Shown here one piece after another: positions 48,535-55,404 of a stretch of DNA of 55,404 nt; position 1 is the first letter of the stretch, and each line of letters opens with the position of its first letter. The translations under genes and the position numbers were made by a program. The notes beneath the pieces were generated by a model, which saw only the letters and a program-made list of their open reading frames with translations, was not told the DNA's origin and did no database searches. The stretch is from C7867-001 sp035533615 (lineage in GTDB: Bacteria; Patescibacteriota; Minisyncoccia; Phycocordibacterales; Phycocordibacteraceae), in assembly GCA_035533615.1 (NCBI GenBank), contig DATLTM010000023.1, positions 1 through 55,404 of the forward strand, written 5' to 3'.

Positions 48535-48608
48535 GCCGACATAGCTCAGGTAGTTAGAGCATGGCATTCATAAAGCCAAGGTCGAAGGTGCAAGTCCTTC
48601 TGTCGGCA
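48535..48608 (+). tRNA. tRNA with CAU anticodon (elongator Met or Ile2)
   Basis: Acceptor stem GCCGACA/TGTCGGC, D-arm AGCTC...GAGC, anticodon loop TTCATAA, discriminator A, no encoded CCA. The full first acceptor pair excludes the initiator role. Odd: the T-loop is TGCAAGT, with G at position 55 instead of the near-universal U, and the last pair of the anticodon stem is A-A. Whether it reads AUG or, after lysidine modification, AUA cannot be decided here. Confidence 0.85.
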
Positions 48609-48734
48609 CACGACATTCCCGAAGGATTTTGGTAGGATAGCGGGACGAGGTTCCCGGGCATTCGCGGTTGTATGAAGGCATATTTCCGTGGCGTTCGGCG
48701 AAACGGGTACCTACGGTATCGACCCGCTCGGTCG

Positions 48735-48769
48735 GCGAGGAGATCATTTTAGCAAGACGATCTTCTCGC
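48735..48769. other. Hairpin in 202-nt tRNA spacer
   Basis: GCGAGGAGATC / GATCTTCTCGC, 11 pairs with one G-U, 13-nt loop. It lies between the CAU tRNA and tRNA-Asp, where I see no protein gene. It may be a processing signal, terminator or part of a small RNA. Confidence 0.45.
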
Positions 48770-48810
48770 TGTCCTCGCGTGTTGCGTTTCGCGCTCGTTT
48801 TCCTCACCAT

Positions 48811-48884
48811 GCGGTCGTAGCTCAACTGGTTAGAGCATCCGCCTGTCACGCGGAAGGTTGCCGGTTCAAGTCCGGTCGACCGCG
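48811..48884 (+). tRNA. tRNA-Asp(GUC)
   Basis: Acceptor GCGGTCG/CGACCGC, anticodon loop CTGTCAC (GUC), T-arm CCGGTTCAAGTCCGG, discriminator G as expected for Asp. CCA is not encoded. Confidence 0.96.
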
Positions 48885-48907
48885 CATCGTTTAAAAAATA
48901 GAAGTGT

Positions 48908-49261
48908 TTACGTCCTTCCGTACCGATCCTCAAGACGATGGATATCACCCTCGTCGAAGTCGCCGAACGCTATTTCGAGGAATGCCGTTCCGCCGACGCC
49001 GCCCGTCACTCGGTGTTCGCTCCCGCGTGGGCAGAAGAACGTCTCACCTTCTTGCGCCCGATGCTCCGTATCGCCGATGCGGATGATGCCGGAACCTTTG
49101 AGTACACGCCAGAATTCGTCACGATGCTCGTGGGTCTGGAGGCTGATAGCCTGACCGTCGTTGACGGTTATAATCTTCACCGTCGTCTTTTCGTTCAGTG
49201 TGAAGCGTTCAAAATTGCCCCACGGGCGGATTTCTTTTTCATAGTTTTTGAGACCTTCCAT
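48908..49261 (-). CDS. Cupin, mannose-6-phosphate isomerase C-terminal type
   Basis: A 117-residue single cupin domain resembling the C-terminal part of type II mannose-6-phosphate isomerase/GDP-mannose pyrophosphorylase: EIRPWGNFERF, the metal motif QTHEHRDEFWRVLKGSG and CPRGSEHRV. The His and Glu ligands are in place. As a stand-alone domain it may isomerise a sugar phosphate or merely bind one. TATACT ends 6 nt before the chosen ATG at 49261. It lies antisense within the tRNA cluster. Confidence 0.88.
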   Translation of the reverse strand: MEGLKNYEKEIRPWGNFERFTLNEKTTVKIITVNDGQAISLQTHEHRDEFWRVLKGSGIIRIGDTEHRAQEGETFFCPRGSEHRVTGGVGGTAFLEIAFGDFDEGDIHRLEDRYGRT

Positions 49262-49267
49262 ACGATA

Positions 49268-49273
49268 AGTATA
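49268..49273 (-). promoter_or_regulatory. -10 box of cupin gene (leaderless)
   Basis: TATACT on the minus strand ends 6 nt before the ATG at 49261. Confidence 0.6.
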
Positions 49274-49328
49274 CCTATTTTTTATTGAAAGGAGCAAAGT
49301 TATCCGCTACTATGCGCGAGTGTGCGAG

Positions 49329-49401
49329 GCCGAGATAGCTCAGTTGGTAGAGCAGCGCCATGGTAAGGCGCAGGTCGTCGGTTCAATCCCGACTCTCGGC
49401 T
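49329..49401 (+). tRNA. tRNA-Thr(GGU)
   Basis: Acceptor GCCGAGA/TCTCGGC, anticodon stem GCGCC/GGCGC with loop ATGGTAA (GGU), T-arm CGGTTCAATCCCG, discriminator T. CCA is not encoded. Confidence 0.95.
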
Positions 49402-49441
49402 CACTTTTTCAGGAAAGGGTTCTATGTTACAAAAGGTATAC

Positions 49442-49514
49442 GCCGCCTTAGCTCAGTTGGTAGAGCGACGGTATCGTAAACCGTAGGTCCCCAGTTCAAT
49501 CCTGGGAGGCGGCT
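49442..49514 (+). tRNA. tRNA-Thr(CGU)
   Basis: Acceptor GCCGCCT/AGGCGGC, anticodon stem ACGGT/ACCGT with loop ATCGTAA (CGU), T-arm CCAGTTCAATCCTGG, discriminator T. CCA follows at 49515-49517, the only tRNA in the window where it is encoded. It is a paralogue of the neighbouring tRNA-Thr(GGU). Confidence 0.95.
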
Positions 49515-49577
49515 CCAGATATATATGCTCCGGAACGCGGATTGCAATATTCACAAAACCTTCTAAAATAAACTTAT

Positions 49578-49949
49578 ATGAATTCTCCAGAAAGAATGCC
49601 GCAGCAGGGATCAGTTGGAAAGAATAAAAAAGAAGGACCGCGCCTTCGAGCGGTCCAGTTTGCCGAAGATATGACGAAACGTCCGAAAAGAGAACTTTGG
49701 GAAATCAACGAGCAAATTATAAAGTTGAAGACAGGCCTCCAGCGGGGTAACGAGCAGGCGATACAAGAACAAGACCCGAAGAAACGGGAGTTAGCCATAC
49801 GGATTGGCAGAGAAGTTACCCAGCACATCGAGAGATTGAAGGAGCGGGGAGAAGCACTGAAACAAGAAATACTGAAATTCGGCGGCAATCCCGATGATCT
49901 TGAGGGAGACCCAGAAGAAGATAAAGTACCGAACCACACTACCCAGTGA
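49578..49949 (+). CDS. Hypothetical coiled-coil protein
   Basis: A 123-residue charged protein without known family. Residues 35-100 should form long helices or a coiled coil (RELWEINEQIIKLKTGLQRG; REVTQHIERLKERGEALKQEIL); both ends are disordered, the tail acidic (DDLEGDPEEDK). It lies 12 nt before prfB, so it may be co-transcribed with it. TAAAAT ends 8 nt before the ATG. Confidence 0.75.
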   Translation: MNSPERMPQQGSVGKNKKEGPRLRAVQFAEDMTKRPKRELWEINEQIIKLKTGLQRGNEQAIQEQDPKKRELAIRIGREVTQHIERLKERGEALKQEILKFGGNPDDLEGDPEEDKVPNHTTQ

Positions 49950-49961
49950 GCGTTCCGTATC

Positions 49962-50840
49962 ATGGACGATTCCGCGGCAGGACGACTCACGGAACTTGAA
50001 GCGCTGATGGCGGCGCCCGGTTTTTGGGCAGACAAAGATGCAGCGCAACGCCTCGTGCGCGAATACCAACTACTGAAAGAGAACAGTGAGGGCGACCCGC
50101 ACGACCGTGGCGGAGCGACGCTTGCGATACTCGCCGGTGCTGGTGGCGACGATGCGGAAGATTTTGCGCGCATGCTTCGCCGCATGTATGAGGGCTATGC
50201 CCTCAAGAAAGACTGGCGTGTGCGCGAGCTCCATGTCAACGAGAACGACCACGGCGGATACCGTAACCTCATGCTCGAGATAACCGGCCCGGGCGCGTAT
50301 GGGCGTTTAAAGCACGAGGCAGGTGTACATCGGCTCGTGCGGCAGTCTCCCTTCAATGCGAATGCGAAGCGCCAAACGAGCTTTGCACTCGTGGAGGTAT
50401 TGCCGACTCTGGTTGCAAGTGACAGGATTGAACTGAAACCAGATGATTTAGAAATACAATTTGCCCGCGCCGGGGGCGCGGGCGGCCAGAATGTGAACAA
50501 GCGCGAGACGGCCGTGCGCATTCTCCACAAACCGACCACTCTTTCCGTGCATGTTTCAAGTGAACGTAGCCAGCTTGCGAACCGCGAGAAGGCGATGGAG
50601 CTTCTGAAGGCGAAACTCTTTTCTAAAGAAGAGGCCGCACGCAAAGCAGAGGCGAAGGGCCACTCTATTGCCGCAACCACCGCGAATGAGTGGGGAAGCC
50701 AGATCCGTTCCTACGTTCTCCATCCTTACAAAATGGTCAAAGATCACCGTACTGGGCACGAATCTTCCAGTCCCGACAAGGTTCTCGAGGGCGATCTGGA
50801 TGGTTTCATAGACGCCGCCGTCGCCAATGGGGTACAATAG
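49962..50840 (+). CDS. prfB: Peptide chain release factor 2 (short domain 1)
   Basis: A 292-residue class I release factor. The stop-codon tripeptide SPF (VRQSPFNANAKR) identifies RF2, which reads UGA and UAA; GGAGGQNVNK holds the catalytic GGQ. Typical RF2 is about 365 residues: here the helical domain 1 is cut to about 45 residues, and the conserved core starts at AGAGGDDAEDFARML. There is no sign of the autoregulatory frameshift site (CTTTGA) near the start. Its presence shows UGA is a stop codon in this genome. ftsE starts 8 nt downstream. Confidence 0.93.
   Translation: MDDSAAGRLTELEALMAAPGFWADKDAAQRLVREYQLLKENSEGDPHDRGGATLAILAGAGGDDAEDFARMLRRMYEGYALKKDWRVRELHVNENDHGGYRNLMLEITGPGAYGRLKHEAGVHRLVRQSPFNANAKRQTSFALVEVLPTLVASDRIELKPDDLEIQFARAGGAGGQNVNKRETAVRILHKPTTLSVHVSSERSQLANREKAMELLKAKLFSKEEAARKAEAKGHSIAATTANEWGSQIRSYVLHPYKMVKDHRTGHESSSPDKVLEGDLDGFIDAAVANGVQ
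50833..50838 (+). promoter_or_regulatory. -10-like box before ftsE
   Basis: TACAAT overlaps the prfB stop and ends 10 nt before the ftsE ATG. Confidence 0.4.
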
Positions 50841-50848
50841 AAGGCGAA

Positions 50849-51526
50849 ATGATTTATTTTGACAAGGTGACGAAGCGGTACGGGAATGCGGCGGCTCTCG
50901 AAGAGGTCACCATCTCGGTCGCCCCCAAAGAATTCGTCTCCATCGTCGGTCACTCGGGTGCGGGGAAAACAACGCTCCTGAAACTACTCCTTGCTGAAGA
51001 ACGGCCGACCGCCGGCAATGTTTTTTTTGAATCGGTCGATGTGAATGACCTGCCAAGCTCGGCTTTACACTACTATCGTCGGAAAATCGGCATGGTCTTT
51101 CAAGACTTTCGCCTTATCCCGAACAAGACTGCGTATGAGAACATCGCGTTCGCGATGGAGGCCGCTGGCCGCACCGACGTGGAGATTGCAAGCGATGTCC
51201 CTTACATCCTCGAGCTTGTGAATCTTGCCGACAAAGCGGCCCATTTCCCCGATCAGCTCTCTGGCGGCGAGAAACAGCGTATTGCCATCGGCCGTGCAAT
51301 TATCAACCAGCCGGAGCTTATTGTTGCCGACGAGCCGACCGGGAATCTCGACCCCATCAATACCTACGAGGTCGTCGAAATATTGAAAAAGATAAACGAA
51401 CTCGGGACGACCATCATCATTACGACGCACAACAAGGGTGTGGTTGACGCCATCGGGAAGCGTGTCATCACCATTGACCACGGCCGGCTTGTACGCGACG
51501 ACGCGGGCGGGAAGTATATACTATGA
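50849..51526 (+). CDS. ftsE: Cell division ATP-binding protein FtsE
   Basis: A 225-residue ABC ATPase of the FtsE group. Walker A VGHSGAGKTTL, the typical RRKIGMVFQDFRL, signature LSGGEKQRIA, Walker B LIVADEPTGNLDP. With FtsX it couples division to cell-wall hydrolase activation. I chose the ATG at 50849, since upstream codons overlap prfB. The stop precedes the ftsX ATG by 4 nt. Confidence 0.95.
   Translation: MIYFDKVTKRYGNAAALEEVTISVAPKEFVSIVGHSGAGKTTLLKLLLAEERPTAGNVFFESVDVNDLPSSALHYYRRKIGMVFQDFRLIPNKTAYENIAFAMEAAGRTDVEIASDVPYILELVNLADKAAHFPDQLSGGEKQRIAIGRAIINQPELIVADEPTGNLDPINTYEVVEILKKINELGTTIIITTHNKGVVDAIGKRVITIDHGRLVRDDAGGKYIL
51517..51522 (+). promoter_or_regulatory. -10-like box before ftsX
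   Basis: TATACT at the very end of ftsE, ending 8 nt before the ftsX ATG at 51531. Confidence 0.4.
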
Positions 51527-51530
51527 CGAC

Positions 51531-52457
51531 ATGACCTGGATGATTTTTAAGCGGATGCTCGTCGCCGGCGGAAAAAATTTCGTCCGCGGTGGAGCGGTTT
51601 CGGCGGCCACCGTTCTTATCATGACGGTGACACTCGCCATCATCGCTTCCCTCATCTTCCTCTCTGCACTTCTGACCTTCACGCTGAACACGATCACCAA
51701 CAAAGTTGATGTGTCCGTCTATTTCGTTACTACCGCAAGCGAGGCCGATATACTCGCGGTACAGAGTCAGCTCGAAAAATTGCCTCAGGTGGCAAGTGTT
51801 ACCTATACGTCCGCTGCCGACGCGCTCGCGGCCTTCACCGCGCGGCATGCAAATGATCAGCTTACGCTCCAGGCGCTCCAGGAGCTTGGCGGCAATCCGC
51901 TCGATGCTTCGCTTGAGGTGCGGGCGAAGGATCCGACCGAATACGAGAGCATTGTAAACTTTCTTAATGCATCGCCGGCGCTCTCTGCGGACGGTACCTC
52001 TATCGTCGATCGTATCAACTACGCCCAGAATAAGAATGTCATTGATCGTCTCGCGCTCGCAATACAAGCGACACGTGAGGTCGGTTTCGCTGTTGTCGCA
52101 CTCTTCGCCCTTGCATCCATCCTCATAGCTTTTGCGACTATCCGCCTCGCCATCTATACAGCTAAGGAAGAGATTGCAGTGATGCGGCTCGTCGGCGCCT
52201 CGAATGCGTACATTCAGGGGCCATTCATCGTCACGGGTATCATTACCGGAGTTACGGCTGCTATTCTTGTCCTCCTTATTTTGTGGCCGGCGACTTGGTA
52301 TGCCGGAGCGAAGACCTCTGGATGGTTCGGCGGTTTCGATATCGCGAGCTATTATGGCAGCCATTTCGCACTTATCTTTTTCATAGTGCTCGCTTCGGGC
52401 ATGGTGCTCGGGGCCGTTGCCTCGGTGCTCGCCATTCACAGATATCTGAAGGTTTAG
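51531..52457 (+). CDS. ftsX: Cell division protein FtsX
   Basis: A 308-residue FtsX: an N-terminal helix (AATVLIMTVTLAIIASLIFLSALL), an extracellular domain of about 110 residues (DVSVYFVTTASEADI ... LDASLEVRAKDP) that binds wall hydrolases or their regulators, and three C-terminal helices with the conserved EIAVMRLVGASNAYIQGPF. It works with FtsE at the septum. It is followed 8 nt later by pyrG. Confidence 0.95.
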   Translation: MTWMIFKRMLVAGGKNFVRGGAVSAATVLIMTVTLAIIASLIFLSALLTFTLNTITNKVDVSVYFVTTASEADILAVQSQLEKLPQVASVTYTSAADALAAFTARHANDQLTLQALQELGGNPLDASLEVRAKDPTEYESIVNFLNASPALSADGTSIVDRINYAQNKNVIDRLALAIQATREVGFAVVALFALASILIAFATIRLAIYTAKEEIAVMRLVGASNAYIQGPFIVTGIITGVTAAILVLLILWPATWYAGAKTSGWFGGFDIASYYGSHFALIFFIVLASGMVLGAVASVLAIHRYLKV

Positions 52458-52465
52458 TTTCTGGT

Positions 52466-54121
52466 ATGGCAAAAGAAGGTCATAAATACATATTCGTCCT
52501 CGGCGGGGTGATGTCGGGCGTCGGGAAAGGTGTCGTCACGAGTTCCATAGGGCTTCTCCTTCAACAGAAGGGTTATCCGGTGAATCTCGTGAAGATCGAT
52601 CCGTATCTGAATGTTGATGCCGGCACGATGAATCCGACTGAGCACGGCGAAGTGTTCGTCTTGCGCAGTGGGCTCGAGACCGATCAGGATATGGGTAACT
52701 ATGAGCGATTTTTGAACCGTGATTTGACCAACGAAGACTACATGACGAGCGGCATGGTGTATCAGTCGGTCATTGCACGCGAGCGCGCGCTCGGCTACAA
52801 CGGAAAGTTTGTGGAAGCCATACCGCATGTGCGCGACGAGATCATCAAGCGTATGGAAGCTGCGGCTGACTACAACGGCAGTCGCGTTTCTGTCATCGAG
52901 ATTGGCGGAACCATCGGAGACTTCCAGAACGCGCTTTTTATCGAGGCGGCGCGCGTACTAAAAATGCAACATCCCGAAGACGTACTCTTCGTGATGGTGT
53001 CCTATCTCCCCGTGCCGGGGACGATCGGCGAGATGAAGACCAAGCCAACGCAAACGGCGGTGCGCGACTTGAATTCATACGGCGTGCAACCGGATTTCCT
53101 CATCGCGCGTTCCACGCACTCTCTTGACGAGAAGCGCAAAGAAAAGCTCGCCGTCTGGTGCAACATCCGCAAGGAGCACGTGATCTCGGCGCCGGACATC
53201 GACAGTATCTATGAAGCGCCGCTCAATTTTGAAAAGGATAAGCTCGGCGACGCGATTCTCGATGCGCTCCGTCTTCCCGAGAAGCGCAAAGCAAGTCTCA
53301 CCGTTTGGAAGAGATTTGTAAAAGCGGCGATCAACAAGAAAGCACCTGAGATACACATCGCCATTGTCGGAAAATATTTCGATACCGGCGACTTCGTCCT
53401 TTCCGACGCATATCTTTCGGTCATCGAGGCCATAAAATTTTCAGCGGCGAAGCTCGGTCGTCGGGCATGTCTCACGTGGGTTAATTCTAAAGATTTTGAA
53501 AAAGGAAGGTCTGTTTCGACGCTCGGGAGGTACGACGGTATCATTGTCCCGGGCGGTTTCGGAGAAAGCGGTATAGAAGGGAAAATTAAGGCGATACAAT
53601 TTGCGCGCGAACGGAAGATCCCGTACTTCGGCCTCTGTTACGGCATGCAGCTGATGGTAATCGAGTATGCGCGCCATATGCTCGGGCTCAAAGATGCGAA
53701 CACCACTGAGATAAAGAAAAACGCGACTGATCCGATTGTTGACGTGATGCTCGAGCAGAAGAAACATCTCGCCGACAACAAGTACGGCGGCACTATGCGT
53801 CTTGGTTCTTACCCGTGCTACCTTAAGAAAGGCACTGCCGCACGCGCCGCATACAAGAGAGAATTGGTCGAAGAACGCCACCGCCACCGCTATGAAATCA
53901 ATCCGGCGTATGTGAAGCGGCTTGAGGACGCGGGTCTTGTCTTCTCCGGTACTAGCCCGGACGGCGTTCTGATGGAGATCGCGGAGCTCCCGAAAAAAGA
54001 ACATCCTTTTATGCTCGGAACGCAATTTCACCCGGAGCTTCAGGCGCGCCCGCTTGCCCCGCACCCGCTCTTCACCGAATTTATTAAAGCGGCTATAGCA
54101 CAGAAACGGAAAAGAAAATAG
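52466..54121 (+). CDS. pyrG: CTP synthase
   Basis: A 551-residue enzyme of normal length. The synthase domain starts YIFVLGGVMSGVGKGVVTSS (P-loop) with KIDPYLNVDAGTM and the allosteric/UTP region EIGGTIGDFQ; the glutaminase domain has the nucleophile Cys in YFGLCYGMQ and His-Glu in GTQFHPELQ. It makes CTP from UTP, ATP and glutamine. I chose the ATG at 52466, as upstream codons overlap ftsX. A strong terminator follows. Confidence 0.97.
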   Translation: MAKEGHKYIFVLGGVMSGVGKGVVTSSIGLLLQQKGYPVNLVKIDPYLNVDAGTMNPTEHGEVFVLRSGLETDQDMGNYERFLNRDLTNEDYMTSGMVYQSVIARERALGYNGKFVEAIPHVRDEIIKRMEAAADYNGSRVSVIEIGGTIGDFQNALFIEAARVLKMQHPEDVLFVMVSYLPVPGTIGEMKTKPTQTAVRDLNSYGVQPDFLIARSTHSLDEKRKEKLAVWCNIRKEHVISAPDIDSIYEAPLNFEKDKLGDAILDALRLPEKRKASLTVWKRFVKAAINKKAPEIHIAIVGKYFDTGDFVLSDAYLSVIEAIKFSAAKLGRRACLTWVNSKDFEKGRSVSTLGRYDGIIVPGGFGESGIEGKIKAIQFARERKIPYFGLCYGMQLMVIEYARHMLGLKDANTTEIKKNATDPIVDVMLEQKKHLADNKYGGTMRLGSYPCYLKKGTAARAAYKRELVEERHRHRYEINPAYVKRLEDAGLVFSGTSPDGVLMEIAELPKKEHPFMLGTQFHPELQARPLAPHPLFTEFIKAAIAQKRKRK

Positions 54122-54142
54122 GTCTCGCGCATTGTCGAAAAT

Positions 54143-54174
54143 AAAAAAGGGAACCCGAAGGGATTCCCTTTTTT
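54143..54174 (+). terminator. Terminator after pyrG
   Basis: AAAAAAGGGAA / TTCCCTTTTTT, an 11-bp stem with a 10-nt loop. The A and T tracts make it work on both strands, so it may also serve the minus-strand gene ending at 54179. Confidence 0.92.
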
Positions 54175-54178
54175 CTCT

Positions 54179-54487
54179 TTAGATAGCGTTGTTGGCACTA
54201 CGGTGCCGCTTCATACCGGCGTAGGTGCATTTGAACCGGTACACCGTCCCGCTCTTCTTGAGTTCGCCGTATTTTCCCTCCCCGGCGGCGCAGAGCACCC
54301 TTTTGCCAAGGGAGGCACTTGCCTGGTCAGAGCTCTCGCCGAGCATTGTATCCCCCTGTTTGCAGATCGGCGTCTGCACGACGTCGACCCATCCGTCTCC
54401 TCGGTCGATTAATTTTACCCGACACTCGCCGGCCCTCGCGAGAGGGAATAACCCCACCATCGCCACCGCTAAGATGAACTTTCTCAT
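54179..54487 (-). CDS. Small secreted Cys-containing protein
   Basis: A 102-residue exported protein. The signal peptide MRKFILAVAMVGLFPLARA ends just before GECRVKL; the mature part has four Cys (in ECRV, PICKQ, VLCAA and FKCTY), enough for two disulfides, and no known domain. A strong Shine-Dalgarno AAGGAGG lies 9 nt before the ATG at 54487 (a GTG directly before it is the alternative start). Monocistronic, convergent with pyrG. A secreted disulfide protein would fit a surface or host-contact role, unproven. Confidence 0.75.
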   Translation of the reverse strand: MRKFILAVAMVGLFPLARAGECRVKLIDRGDGWVDVVQTPICKQGDTMLGESSDQASASLGKRVLCAAGEGKYGELKKSGTVYRFKCTYAGMKRHRSANNAI

Positions 54488-54627
54488 CACTTCTCACCTC
54501 CTTGTCAAAGGATTCAGCAGGATGCCGAATACCGAAACTACTGCAAGAAAGAGTACATTGAGATGTACGAATTGTCAATCGCAGACGGTATACGGATACA
54601 ATGGCGGCATCAGAACGGCAGGTATAG

Positions 54628-54633
54628 TATAAT
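54628..54633 (+). promoter_or_regulatory. -10 box of ABC ATPase gene (leaderless)
   Basis: TATAAT ends 7 nt before the ATG at 54641. Confidence 0.65.
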
Positions 54634-54640
54634 CTATCAA

Positions 54641-55404
54641 ATGAGTGCCATCATTAGAGTTGCGGGTCTCACGAAAAAGTTCGGTGAGTTCGTGGCGGTG
54701 AATAATGTTTCGTTTTCGGTCGAAGAGGGTGGTATCTTCGCTTTTCTTGGGCCGAACGGCGCGGGGAAATCGACGACCATCAAGATGCTCACGACTCTGT
54801 TGCATCCGACCTCCGGCACCATTCTTATCAACGGTTTCAATCCAGTTATCGATCCCGGCAGTGCACGCCACTCCTTCGGCATTGTTTTTCAAGACCCGTC
54901 GCTCGACGAAGATCTTACTGCGCTTGAAAACTTACAATTGCACGGGGTTCTCTATGGTGTGCCGCAACGAACGCTAAAAGAACGCATCGCCGAATTACTC
55001 ACGCTCGTCGAGCTCGTCGACCGGAAAAATGATTTCGTCCGCGATTTCTCGGGCGGAATGAAGCGGCGTCTTGAAATAGCACGCGGGCTCCTGCATCACC
55101 CGAAGATCATCTTTCTTGATGAGCCGACTCTTGGGCTTGACCCGCAAACGCGCAACCACTTGTGGAATTATGTGCGCACACTGAATGCCGACGAGGGCAT
55201 CACTGTATTCTTCACCACGCATTACATGGAAGAAGCGAGCCAGATTGCACAGCACGTCGCCATCATCGATAACGGTGTCATCGTCGCGCAAGGGACGAGC
55301 AAAGAACTGCAGAAAGAAACAGGGACGGCGACACTTGAGGAAGCATTCCTAAAGCTGACTGGAAGCGCCATTCGCGACGAAGCGAGCAGCTCGCTCGACC
55401 GAAT
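54641..55404 (+). CDS. ABC transporter ATP-binding protein (DrrA/CcmA type), partial
   Basis: At least 254 residues, open at the right edge of the window. Walker A LGPNGAGKSTTIK, Q-loop GIVFQDPSLDEDLTALENL, signature FSGGMKRRLEIA, Walker B IIFLDEPTLGLDPQT and His switch FFTTHYMEEASQIA are all present. The FSGGMKRR form is typical of the DrrA/CcmA group, whose partner is a separate ABC-2 membrane protein, expected just beyond the window. Substrate cannot be inferred. Confidence 0.93.
   Translation, partial: MSAIIRVAGLTKKFGEFVAVNNVSFSVEEGGIFAFLGPNGAGKSTTIKMLTTLLHPTSGTILINGFNPVIDPGSARHSFGIVFQDPSLDEDLTALENLQLHGVLYGVPQRTLKERIAELLTLVELVDRKNDFVRDFSGGMKRRLEIARGLLHHPKIIFLDEPTLGLDPQTRNHLWNYVRTLNADEGITVFFTTHYMEEASQIAQHVAIIDNGVIVAQGTSKELQKETGTATLEEAFLKLTGSAIRDEASSSLDR

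Overview
The window looks like a chromosomal segment of a Patescibacteria/CPR bacterium, most likely Parcubacteria (Paceibacteria); the Kaiserbacteria/Nomurabacteria side is a guess from memory of gene order. Support: a compact type IV pilus locus running into ligA-gatC-gatA, short genes with tiny spacers, a DUF5674 protein, CPR-type secreted and membrane proteins, and a reduced release factor 2. An RF2 with the SPF and GGQ motifs indicates that TGA is a stop codon here, so the code-25 lineages are unlikely.

Layout. 1-3911: AT-rich integrative element with two unknown genes, an XRE repressor, a 23-bp palindrome and a large serine recombinase whose 3' end runs antisense through tRNA-Ser(GCU). 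4309-15753: type IV pilus locus (pilM, N, O, a small membrane protein, pilB, a CheY-like regulator, pilT, pilC, two pilins, pilD, four minor prepilins). 15794-20922: ligA, gatC, gatA, a membrane protein, initiator tRNA and a Nudix protein. 21259-28364: metal and accessory region (YibE/F, ZIP, Fur, secreted TIM-barrel-like protein, P-type ATPase, isochorismatase-like hydrolase) with three copies of an intergenic repeat. 28615-32517: two HlyD-type adaptors, an MFS exporter and MarR. 32530-36060 (minus): ECF sigma factor, membrane protein, FMN-binding protein and RnfD/NqrB-ferredoxin reductase fusion. 36171-41638: AroE-like fusion, D-2-hydroxyacid dehydrogenase, SpeE, SpeD-like, ApbE, a helical protein and DUF5674. 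41760-43947: two IS481-like elements, one dead, flanking a 55-aa membrane protein gene. 44083-55404: methyltransferase, histidine kinase, ABC exporter, four tRNAs, prfB, ftsE, ftsX, pyrG and an ABC ATPase cut by the window edge.

How the parts fit. The most striking system is a small flavin-based electron-export chain. An FAD/NAD(P)H reductase is fused to an RnfD/NqrB-like membrane domain and abuts a membrane-anchored FMN-binding protein with an ApbE acceptor motif. Both lie downstream of an ECF sigma factor and a membrane protein that could be its anti-sigma factor. The ApbE flavin transferase needed to load the FMN is encoded 6 kb away. Fur, ZIP and YibE/F suggest zinc or iron handling next to it.

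A window-wide signal is a TATAMT-like -10 box ending only 6-9 nt before the start codon of many genes, pointing to leaderless transcription. A few genes instead carry strong Shine-Dalgarno sequences.
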